Shown: piece by piece, positions 1 to 9,400 of the stretch
Layout: the number at the start of each line of letters is the position of its first letter
Numbering within the stretch: the first letter of the stretch is position 1
From: Stephanodiscus triporus
Lineage: Eukaryota; Bacillariophyta; Thalassiosirophyceae; Thalassiosirales; Thalassiosiraceae
DNA: 25,066 nucleotides
Assembly: GCA_036939755.1 (NCBI GenBank)
Contig: JALLAZ010000078.1
Coordinates: 1-25,066 of the forward strand
Direction: 5' to 3'
Notes under the pieces: generated by a model
Seen by the model: the letters and a program-made list of their open reading frames with translations, nothing else
Database searches by the model: none
Told to the model about the DNA's origin: nothing
Position numbers and translations under genes: made by a program

Positions 1-180
1 TACGCTGAACTGGCATACTTTTTGGCGATTTCTGGGAATTCTGGCGTACAAAAGCAGGTGGCTAAGTGGGAGGGAAGCGAAATTCTCGCTTTTCAGGGAA
101 CCATGGTAAATTCAGGTCAAACGTACAGTAATATCCCGCAACTCCAACATCCCTTCCCGCCCGTCTGGCTCCGTCCGAAT

Positions 181-315
181 AGTGTAGAGTAAGTACCTAC
201 TCTCTAGGTAGGTAAAGTACGATAGAGTACAATATCATACGATACTCTACCTATCTACATAGAGAACGAAACCCAACAACAATCAAAGAGTCAGTCAGGT
301 GACCTCCAATGAATC
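181..315 (+). promoter_or_regulatory. Upstream region of the gamma-CA-like gene
   Basis: The 135 bases before the ATG at 316 hold a short dyad (TACCTAC at 194-200, GTAGGTA at 208-214) and a second one (TAGAGTA at 223-229, TACTCTA at 243-249). TACGATA occurs at 218-224 and again as TACGATAC at 238-245, followed directly by TCTAC. Similar TACGATAC-TCTAC arrangements occur upstream of the genes at 3144 (-) and 3476 (+). Promoter function is inferred from position only. Bases 1-180 show no recognisable gene. Confidence 0.35.
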
Positions 316-1258
316 ATGGCGACGAGGGCGTTAGTAGGACGCTGTCTCCGCGAAACAGGAGCGGCGCTGAAGCACGCTTCTGGCTTAGAGGTGCGAATTT
401 TTGTTGAATCTTCTGGATATTGTGGCTGTGAATTGAACGTGCTGCTCTCTTCAGTGACCGACTGGTAACAAATAATCTTCAGTGAATTTTAACGACGATC
501 GCTTCCTCTCATGCATTTTTGCCCACATTCACAATCAGATATTCACACGCCATCGTCCCAAGATGACCTTCCTGAACCAAACTCCGTTCCAAACTAACGA
601 TACCTTCATCGCTCCCACTGCCTCCGTAATCGGCAACGTCACCAACTGGGACGAATCTTCTGTTTGGTACAACGCTGTCGTACGAGCCGACTCTGGGTTT
701 CCAATCACTATCGGTTTTTGCTCCAATGTTCAAGAGGGAGCCGTGGTGACTACCCTGGGATGTGCAAAGAATGCCGTCGAGACCGACCCTTTGAAAACTG
801 GCAGCACACACACCAATGCAAGCGGAGACGGAGTCGTCGTGGCGGGGAAAGAGGTTGGGAAAGTTCTCGAAACTGGCTTCCCCCCCGTCACTCATATTGG
901 CCACTTCTGTTCTATTGGATCTGGTTCCGTCCTCATCTCTTGCCGTGTCGATGATTTGGTGGACATTGGCGACAAGTGCACCATTCTCGAGGGAGCGTGG
1001 GTAGAATCTAATGTAATTCTCGAGCCGGGATCGGTCGTCCCAGCCTACACGCGCATTCCCAGTGGAGGGAGGTGGGGCGGAAATCCTATCAAATTTGTGG
1101 GGCAGTTAGGAGATGCTGAGATGGCGGGGATCAAGAAGAAGGCTGTGGGGAGGGGGGTCATGGCAAAGGAGCATGCGGTTGAATTTTTGCCAGTGGGGAG
1201 CACATACTTGCACTTGGAGGATTTAGAGCGAGAGGGAAAGACTGCCATACAGGGATAA
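316..1258 (+). CDS. Gamma-carbonic-anhydrase-like protein (probable mitochondrial complex I subunit)
   Basis: Two exons, 316-390 and 539-1258, joined in phase 0 across a 148-bp intron (GAG|GTGCGA ... ATCAG|ATA), giving 264 residues. Exon 1 (starting MATRALVGRCLRETGAALKH) resembles the N-terminus of plant-type gamma-CA subunits. Exon 2 continues with a TRHRPKM segment and then a left-handed beta-helix hexapeptide-repeat body (APTASVIGNV, WDESSVWYNAVVRAD, IGFCSNVQE). The tail (RIPSGGRWGGNPIKF, then EFLPVGSTYLHLEDLER) is typical of the gamma-CA-like branch that sits in the matrix arm attached to complex I. Of the three His zinc ligands of active gamma-CAs, the first lies where NVQEGAVVTT now stands and the third lies in a VLISCRV segment; neither shows His. 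Only the His of the IGHFCS segment is evident. A structural role is therefore more likely than catalysis. The GTG-initiated frame from 482 is only intron read-through. Without exon 1 the protein would lose its targeting end. Confidence 0.87.
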
Positions 1259-1839
1259 ATTGTCATTTAATTATCATGTAGGGGTGAAGCTACATAAGCT
1301 TCTCTCTTTCTTCATTGATGAGTTGATGAATCGGAGTGGAGAACTTCTGAGTTGGGCAGGCTCTAGGCTGTATCTATTTGTAGTAGAAATTCGACTAAGA
1401 AAGACTTTGAGTCATATCGTAAACATCTGATGTAAATTATGCACCGGCATTGATACACGCATCTAAGGGGATCGGTTGGCATGTGGAGGTCGTATGGACT
1501 TATTTTTTTTGCATGCTTGTGTTTCTATGCCTATCACGGATTGTTGCACGAATAACAACGCTTAAAACATAACTGGTGGCAGCGTATCGGGTCAAATCAG
1601 GTCTCCTTCAATGAAGAACTAGAAATGACTTAGTATGCGAGGAAATTGGGAGTTGTGTTCTAATTTAGTGCCTTCAGTGTCATGGCTAAGATCTGAGTTC
1701 AGGCCAAATATCGTTTACAACAACTATAATTAAGGGCACGTTATTTTGTTCAGAAAGGATATGGCTCGAGCAATGCGCAGTCCTTGAAATGGAGCGTTTA
1801 GTCCTCTGCGAAGCAAATGTTCAAAAATCAATCGAGTTT
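1259..1839. other. Convergent intergenic region
   Basis: This separates the 3' ends of the gamma-CA-like gene (+) and the cardiolipin synthase gene (-). It is AT-rich and stop-dense in all frames. I see no coding pattern, structured RNA or repeat here; it presumably holds the two 3' UTRs. Confidence 0.6.
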
Positions 1840-3144
1840 TTATCGATTCCCTGACTTTTTGAACGCCGACCCATCTAGGTAGCCTACAGAAGATATTATT
1901 GTTGTACCAGCCGTAACCCAAATCAAAGACATCATCAATTCGGGAGGGATATCGATTGAAGGCACTTCCCCTGCTATTCCCAAGGCGATCAATCCAATTT
2001 GAAAAGTTGTATTAACTTTGCTTGTGAAACTAGCTTGCACCTTGAGGGGGGTATTCTGTGGGTCCATTACGGCTATGATGCTGTCACTATCATGTCCATG
2101 TTGGTCTCTACTGTTTTGCTTCCTGACAGTCTCTCGCCTCACCAACCAATACACTGATCCAACAATTCCAACATCCCTCACTATCCATAATCCCACCAAC
2201 ATTCCTGGCAAGCTTCCAATATACCACAATGTCAAACTCAATACGCAGATAAAAAACTTGTCCGCAAATGGATCCAGATATGTTCCGAGGACTGTGGCTG
2301 TTGACGGATAAGTCCGGGCTATGTAACCATCAAGAAAATCAGTAAATCCCATGAGTAGGAAAAGTGTCAATGCAACTGCTGGAGTAGAAATCTGATCTAG
2401 GTGTGTCATAATTGCTGTCATAGCATCCGATGCAGCAGTTTCGGCAGGTATTGGACTTGAAAGTGTAGCACCAGAAATATCACCTCCCAAAATGGCCGAA
2501 GAAGTAGCCTCACTTTTGTGATGGTGAGAAATAAGCATGTGAGAAAGATACGGTGTAGCAATAATACGTGACAGCGTAAACAGGTTTGGAGGTGATGACA
2601 ATTGCGATAGTATTGCATTTGTAGCTCGTCGATTAAGTGGCGAGGCGATGCCGCTGCTGATAGTGCTGAATTTGATTTCGGTTTCGGTGGTCGGTTGCTT
2701 TTCTGTCGAGATATCACTGTTATCTGAACTGTTCAAATTTCCTCTCTCTCCTTCCTGAGATGCTTTGCTTAGCCATCTTTTCCTGTTGCAATATCTTGTG
2801 ACGAAACCAAGAGTTGACTTTCTATTCATCCAATATCTGGCCAAGCCTAAGGATGGGACAGACCACATGTGCATATGTTGTCTCGGTGGAAACAATTGCA
2901 ATCGAAAAAACCGCTCGTGTTGGCAATGTGTAGATTCTTGTAGGAGAAGGGATGATGAAGCACATCCTCGAGTCAACCACCATCTTGCGTCGGCGTGGGT
3001 GCGTATGGTAGTACAAGCCAAGTTTTTCGCAGACGCACTGAAAATACTCGTCGCTGATGATGAAAATTTATCGGCAATGCGGGCAAACCCAAGCTTCCAA
3101 GCGACCACGGAGCGTGGATGAGAGCGCAGAATAGTCACATACAT
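1840..3144 (-). CDS. CLS: Cardiolipin synthase, CDP-alcohol phosphatidyltransferase type (mitochondrial)
   Basis: A single exon of 434 codons. It should join CDP-diacylglycerol and phosphatidylglycerol to make cardiolipin in the mitochondrial inner membrane. The signature is at residues 269-295: TDFLDGYIAR, then G287, D291 and D295, i.e. D-x2-DG-x2-AR-x9-G-x3-D-x3-D. The spacing of nine before the Gly is, from memory, also that of animal CRLS1. A NLFTLSRIIATP segment (about 187-198) precedes it, as in the family. SFTSKVNTTFQ downstream matches the conserved KxNT-containing region of CRLS1-type enzymes and not bacterial PgsA. Hydrophobic segments around 258-268, 297-325 and 380-420 fit a polytopic membrane protein. 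The first ~180 residues are basic, Ser/Thr-rich and poorly structured, longer than a simple presequence, and probably include the mitochondrial targeting peptide. It is convergent with the gene before it and divergent from the giant gene after it. Confidence 0.88.
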   Translation of the reverse strand: MYVTILRSHPRSVVAWKLGFARIADKFSSSATSIFSASAKNLACTTIRTHADARWWLTRGCASSSLLLQESTHCQHERFFRLQLFPPRQHMHMWSVPSLGLARYWMNRKSTLGFVTRYCNRKRWLSKASQEGERGNLNSSDNSDISTEKQPTTETEIKFSTISSGIASPLNRRATNAILSQLSSPPNLFTLSRIIATPYLSHMLISHHHKSEATSSAILGGDISGATLSSPIPAETAASDAMTAIMTHLDQISTPAVALTLFLLMGFTDFLDGYIARTYPSTATVLGTYLDPFADKFFICVLSLTLWYIGSLPGMLVGLWIVRDVGIVGSVYWLVRRETVRKQNSRDQHGHDSDSIIAVMDPQNTPLKVQASFTSKVNTTFQIGLIALGIAGEVPSIDIPPELMMSLIWVTAGTTIISSVGYLDGSAFKKSGNR

Positions 3145-3475
3145 CCTTATTTCACGGAATCAAGAAGCCGGGGAGGTGCCATGCGGCGGCACGACGACCG
3201 GTGGAGGACGGCGGCGGGCATAAACACAAGACAGGGAACTCGTGCGGCGTACGATACACTCTACTCGAGGTAGGTTAGAAGGGCACGATACTAATTCCTA
3301 CATGTGGGTTCCCGCCAGGGATCTTTTTCTTTGCCCAGAACGAGTTGTGACCGTTGGGTCGGAGCGGTGAGTCGCGCGTTGTCGTCAAACGAGAGAGAGG
3401 AGAGAGAGGAGAGCCAGAGACGGGGGAGTAGAGACGGTATCGTAGTACATAACAACGCGCATCGAGGCCGCGACG
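3145..3475. promoter_or_regulatory. Divergent intergenic promoter region (cardiolipin synthase / giant SH3-ATPase gene)
   Basis: Only 331 bp separate the two start codons. The region holds TACGATAC at 3250-3257 followed by ACTCTAC, CACGATAC at 3284-3291, and TACGATAC on the minus strand at 3437-3444, preceded on plus by GTAGAGAC. A GA-rich microsatellite (3391-3413) lies close to the + strand ATG. A bidirectional promoter is inferred from the spacing and these elements. No TATA box is obvious. Confidence 0.4.
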
Positions 3476-6400
3476 ATGAATAATCCCGCCCCAGTCCAAG
3501 GAGGGGGGGGTAAGGCCGTGTACGTCGCCAAGCACGCCTTCGTCGGCCAACAGTCTCAATCGCAATTGAGCTTCGGGATCTCCTCGCGGATAATAGCATC
3601 GGTGAATCAAAATGGCGCGTGGTGGTGGGGCAGCTGCGACGGCCGGGTGAGTCGAGAGACGAGCGACCGAGGCGACCAAGATTCTCTCGCTTTCTTTGGC
3701 TTCGACCGAGACGAGAGGATGTCGTCGACTTTCTGTCGGAATAACGCTTTGGAGATATATGATGCCATACTTTAATCTGGGAGGAGGTGTGCCGGTGTCT
3801 TCTTCGTTTTGGAATCGTTTTAGCCAATTCGATGATATGGCTATCGCACGCGATTTTTCACACCTTCCTTTATCCCCCTCCCCGCCCACCCCTCTCAACT
3901 CTATCCTCTTCTCTTTCTCTCTCGCCTTCCCATTGCTTTTATTGAAGGATGGATGGTTCCCACCCGCTTACGTGACGCTCGTCCAGCACCTGCCCCCGAC
4001 GCAGCAGCCGGGTGTTCAGCAGCAGCAGCAGCATGTCTTCGGGCAGCCGGTCCAGCAGGGGCAGGGGCATCAGCTCAATCCAGTCCAGCAGCAGCAGCAG
4101 CAGCCTTTTGTGGCGCAGTCGCTCCAACAGCAGCAGACGTTCAGTCAGTCACTCCCGCTTCAGCAGCTACAGCACCAGCCTTTCGGGCAGCAGTCGCTCC
4201 CCCAGCAGGCGTTCGGGCGGCCGCTCCAACAGCAGCAGCAGCCTTTCGCGCAGCAGAATTTTGGGCAGCCGCTTTCCCCCCTTCAACAACAACCACAGTC
4301 CACATTCATGCATCAGCCCCCCCCCCAGCAACAGCAGCATCAGCAGTTCTTCGGGCAATCGCTTCCCTCCTTCCAGCAGTCGACGCTCGCGCAGCAGCAG
4401 ACGTTCGGGCAGCAACCCGTAGTGCCGCAGTCGCTCCACCAACCGGGCGGGTTCCAAACCGGGTCCGAGGATCCGTTCGCGGACCTGCCTTTGGCGGGGA
4501 GTGGCGGGGTCGACGCGGACATTGTCGTCTCGTCGGGTGGCTTGAGCGTGAAGACCGTGGGGATTGGAGGAGGCGAGAGGATCGGGGGAGGAGGCCCGGG
4601 CGAAGAGGTCGCGACGACGACGACCAAGACGACAACCGATCCCCTCGTCGCGGGAGCGTCCGGGGGAACGGCTACCGTGAGTCCGCCCGCGCCTATCGTC
4701 ACGGCATCCCCCAGGGCACCCCCCATCGTCGTCGTGCCGTCGGCGTCCCTGAGGGGGGCGTCCCCCGTCGTAGTCGTGCCGTCACCCGATTCCTCGGCGG
4801 CGGCGGTGACGACAGCGTCAACCCCCTCAGCATCATCGTCGAGGAAGGAAAATAATGTCGGGAGTGCCACAACGGCCACGACGACCACAACAAATACTGC
4901 TACGATGGCAGCCAGAGCCTCGGCTTCCCCGAGGACTTCCCCTGTCGTCGTTCCCGCGAACGCGACGACGAAAAAGAAGTCCTCGAGCCCATCGACGAAG
5001 AAGGGCGGCGGAGAGGGATCTACCATCAGAACGACGCCTGTTGGCGTCGGCATCGGCAACAGCGGCGCCCGTCTCCCGCGCCTTGACGCATCGGCCTACG
5101 CGAACTTCAACGAGACCACAGGGGTTGGGAACGCGAGGTTCTTCAACATCTACGAGTTCCTGGCGGGTGCAGACAGGAAGGAGCCCCGGCGAAAGTTCTA
5201 CCCCATCGAACGCGTGGCGCCGTTCTGGTCGTTGATGGGCCTGGATGTGTACGTCGATAGGTTGCAGCAGGCGGACGAATTCGGTGGAGTTGGGAATGCT
5301 ATAGCGGGCATCGCGGGGAGCCTGGCCTCGGGGATCAGCGGCCTGAGCCTCATTGGTGGGGGCAGTGGGGATGCTGCCGCCACGACGGCAGCGACCAGCG
5401 GCGCCCCACCCGCTTCGTCGCCGGCGCCCTTCACGGCGGCGCCGATGTACGAACAGCTCGCTAAGGCCCTGAGCTTCCAGTGTCACATTGTGCAGGAGTC
5501 GGAGCGGGGCATGTACACCGCACCGGGTGGGGCAAGGTCCCACCCGCTGGATTACCTCCGCCAAAATCAGATCGGCCTTGAGGCCTGCATAAAGCTGATA
5601 TCCATGCTCCCGCACTCAGCAGGGGCGTCGGGGAAAGCCCTCGACTCGCTCTTCCTCAACTTCATCAACACGTTCGTCAACCTCGTCGGGAACCTCCAGC
5701 CAAACCAGCAGATCGTGTTGCCAGGGGGTTGGCAGACGCCGGACTCAGCTCATCTCTGCCTATACGTGCTGCGCAATCGCGGTGGCACCTACTCCTTCAG
5801 CGTCGTGAACACTGGTCCGGACGGCCTGGAGTATCACCTGAGCAACTTCGACGGCACCACCGGCCGGCAGACGAAGCAGCTATGCCTCACTGTGTGGGAT
5901 ATCCCCCCCGAGCGCATAACTGACTCAACGTTCTGGGTCCTGCTCTTCCGCCTGCAGGTCTACCCCTCAAAGAGAAACAACGCCGAATTCCTATACGCCA
6001 AGCTCCTGACGTCACTGAACTCGCGCCCTCTTCTATCGAACAACAACGCTGACGCCAGTGGCCCTCCCGCCGAGTTTTATTACCCCCCCGCAACCGCGAA
6101 AGTGGCACGTCAGTACCACCAGCTTGCGCTCCTGGCGCTGACGACGATACCGGAGTGGAACATGCCCAGCTCGCGCTATTCGTCGTTGCTCGTGCGCACA
6201 GCCGCCGTCGAGATTGCGTACAGGGGCATCGAGGACGCACGTCCGTCGAGTATGGACCCCGAAGATTCGCGCATATTGCAGCTGACCGCAAGGAATCTGG
6301 CGAATTATGCAAGCACGCTGGACCCCGCGGAATTCGCGATGGCGGGGAACAAGGACGGCGGCAGCGCCGGGGCTGGGCCGATGATGAACTCCCTGGGCCA

Positions 6401-9400
6401 GGCGTTGAGCAATACTTGGGAGTTGCTGGATAAGCTTCTGACCAAGCTGAGCGTTGCGAGCTCGAGGCCGTTGGATCAGCATTCGGCGCCCCAGATCGAT
6501 GGGGCTGAGGGAGAAGGGGGCGAGCAGTTCGACAAGGGATTGCTTAGGAGTCTGCGCGCGGGGGAGGGCAGCGCGGCGCATCCTTTCTTTGGGAGGTTGA
6601 GGAGGGACAATTACGAGGAGGTTGTCAAGGCTCTTATGGTGTGTTCTCTTTGTTTTTGTGTAATTGGTCGTCTTGCACGTTCTGTAATCAATTCCTCTCT
6701 CATTCTCATTGTTCATTTTGTACATCCATCACAACCTTCAGGGTGATCCCCGACCAGATCCCATCCTGATACCGGCGGTACTCACCGACGAGGGAATGCC
6801 CGACGTCGCCACCGACTACCACACTGCAGCCTCGTCCCTATTGCGCATTTGCCACGCCTGCAGTCTGTTGCTGCAACAGCGTCGTCTCGTGAAGAACGCA
6901 CCCGCCTTCGTGGCCAGTGCCGCCCAGTACGCGCTGACGGTGACCCTTCCCATGCCTCACCTCGACCCCTCGATTTGCTTCTGGCGCAAGAGTTCCATGA
7001 GGAGGGAGACCCAGACGAATTTGCTCTTCCTCATCCGACGCATTTGCCGCATCTATAGCGCCGCGACGTCGAGCGTGCAGCAGTCGCGCGGATTGGTGGG
7101 GATCCGTACCACGGCGTTCGCGTGTGGGGCGTGCATTGCCGACGCGATCGCACGCGTAAGGTGTGTCGACGACCCCTCCCCCTTTTCTTTGCACTATTCA
7201 GGTCTCAACGAGGGACCGACGAGGCCGTTCGGGTTCGAGTCGGGATCATTCGAAAGCCTGGCGAGCAATCTGCCCATTTATGACCCCCAGTTGACTGCGT
7301 TGAGATTCCAATGTTTGGATTACATGCGTGGCATGACAATCAATGATGACGGGACGTGGAACCCCACGATATTCAACTTCGATGTTAGCCTCACCCCGCA
7401 TGGCGGAGACTTGGAATTGATGAATCATTTGTCCATCGAACTGGCACTCCCTCGGCCCTACCCCTGCACGGAAACTGCTATGGTCACGCATGCGGCTCGG
7501 CTCATTTCCGGTCAGAATGGCGCCATAATGGAAATCCTGCCTGAGTTCGAGTACTTCAGGGACATCGTTTTTCACTTCAAGCATGCTGTTAGCGGGGCGA
7601 CGTCGACACCGGACATGGAAGAGGGGTACATATGGCTACCTCCCGATGCAACATTGAAGTGGGCGGTCAAGCCGATCTCGGAGGAGAACAAAACTCTTCA
7701 ATATCACGTCACGGCATTCCGGGGACATCTCCAAGAATTCGTCGATCCATCGGCTGTGGGAAAGGACGACCAGAAGAATGCATTTACGAGTTTCCTGAGT
7801 TTGTTCTCGAAGTCGAAGGTGGCGAGGGGCAAGTTGAGCTGTGCGGATCCTACAAATATTGTCAATTCTTGTGGGGATAAGTTTATCAAGGGAAAGTGAG
7901 TTGTATCGAGGAAACTTTCGTGTTCCGGGGTGATTTCATGTGTTCTGATCCATCTCATCATACTATTTTTACTTCTTCCACTGCACACAACAGAGCAAAG
8001 CCAGTGTCTGTCAAAAATGAGGATGACATTCTGCACTTGACCAACGAAGAGCTTCCCACTTTCGGAGGAGTGTTGTCCCCCGCCGACTCGGAGCGATTCC
8101 TCCAATTCTTCACTGTGCCTTATCTCCGCATTCCTCTCATTCTTGACTTCTTCGCGAACGGTGACCCAGGTAGGTGACGACAACATCTCGTTCTTTCCAA
8201 AATCTTGTCTTTATTGTCGCTCACCACATGTACATTGCAGGTCGCCTCGTGGCGTTGAAGACAAAGTCTTTGCAGCTGATCGTTGATGCTGCCTTATTTG
8301 AGCCTGGGATGTGGAAGCCATCCGACTATTTTGAGCAAGTGACGGAGATTCCTGTCGTGGATGAGCAGAAGCTGCAGCATCTGCTGTCCACGCCACTTGG
8401 GACACTGTTCAATGAGATTGCTAAGTCGCCAGATGTCCTCGTTACCTGCGTCATAAAAATGTTGGAGCGTGCCGTGGATATGGATGTCGGGAAATACGTT
8501 GCAACTTCGAGTTCGGGTCCGCTCATTTTATACACAGCTCGTCTTGCCGTCAGGATTGAGGGATTTCTTAAGTTTGCACTGAGGAAGTGCAGCATGACTG
8601 GTCAACCGAGGCCTAGGGGATTGGAACTTATGGAGACTTGGAAGGTGGAAAAGGCCATGAAGGACCTTCGAAAGACTCTCGATGACAAAGTCATTCCAAT
8701 GCTTGAGTACTGGATTGATCCAGTCAGATGCAATAACGTGGATATGAGCAATTTGGTCCATGCCCATCTCATTTATTTGTTCAAGAATTACACGTACGAG
8801 GAATTCAACTACAGATCGATTTCGGTACTCCTTACCTCACAGGTCTTCCTCTCCATCAACCACCGCTTCAGTAACAAGGCATACGATGATCTCGCCGACT
8901 CTTCGGACCCGTCCAAGCCCCCGCCATCCATTCAAATAGCTCAATCTGAAATATTCGACATTATCCAGGGCAAACGATATCACATCCTTAAGTACATGAA
9001 AAACAACCCGGAAGATGCAGATGCGGCCATGGAGGCAGTCGTGCGAGTTGCCACTGGGACAGGAACGAGAGCAGAGAGGACGGACAAGAAGGAGCTGAAG
9101 CAGCGGAGGTGGAATAGCATTGGCCATCCTACGTGCTACGGACGATTCGTCCCGGACACAGAAGATGAGAAACTTCGCGATGGATCCTACCGCAAGCCCA
9201 AGCAAGGGGAGAATTTCGAAAGTTGGATGCTACGTGTGACGACGAAGGAGGTTGGTATTGAGGTGAATGTTCAGATATCGGAATTCACCCTCCAGAACCA
9301 CAAGATGATGTTACTCGACCCTAGCATTATGAGTCATAAGGATTTTCAGCACACACGCAGAACTGTTCTCGCAGGGGCAACAGATGTCGCATGTGCAGAA

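Noticed and set aside
482..538. GTG start for the gamma-CA-like protein
   Set aside because: The segment is intron sequence ending in ATCAG. The spliced N-terminus from ATG 316 matches the family better.
2765..3121. Plus-strand frame of 118 codons opposite the cardiolipin synthase N-terminus
   Set aside because: It is Cys/Trp/Arg-rich with no motif; the opposite strand carries the recognisable enzyme in one uninterrupted frame.
3510..3515. GTAAGG inside exon 1 as an alternative donor
   Set aside because: Using it would remove most of the SH3 domain and breaks phase with both nearby acceptors. The downstream CGG|GTGAGT restores the domain.
3953..5615. Several long open frames in other frames and on the minus strand over the Q-rich exon, rich in Ala, Ser, Leu or Arg
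   Set aside because: They are translations of CAG/GC-rich coding sequence in the wrong frame. Only one frame continues the SH3 domain and the conserved body.
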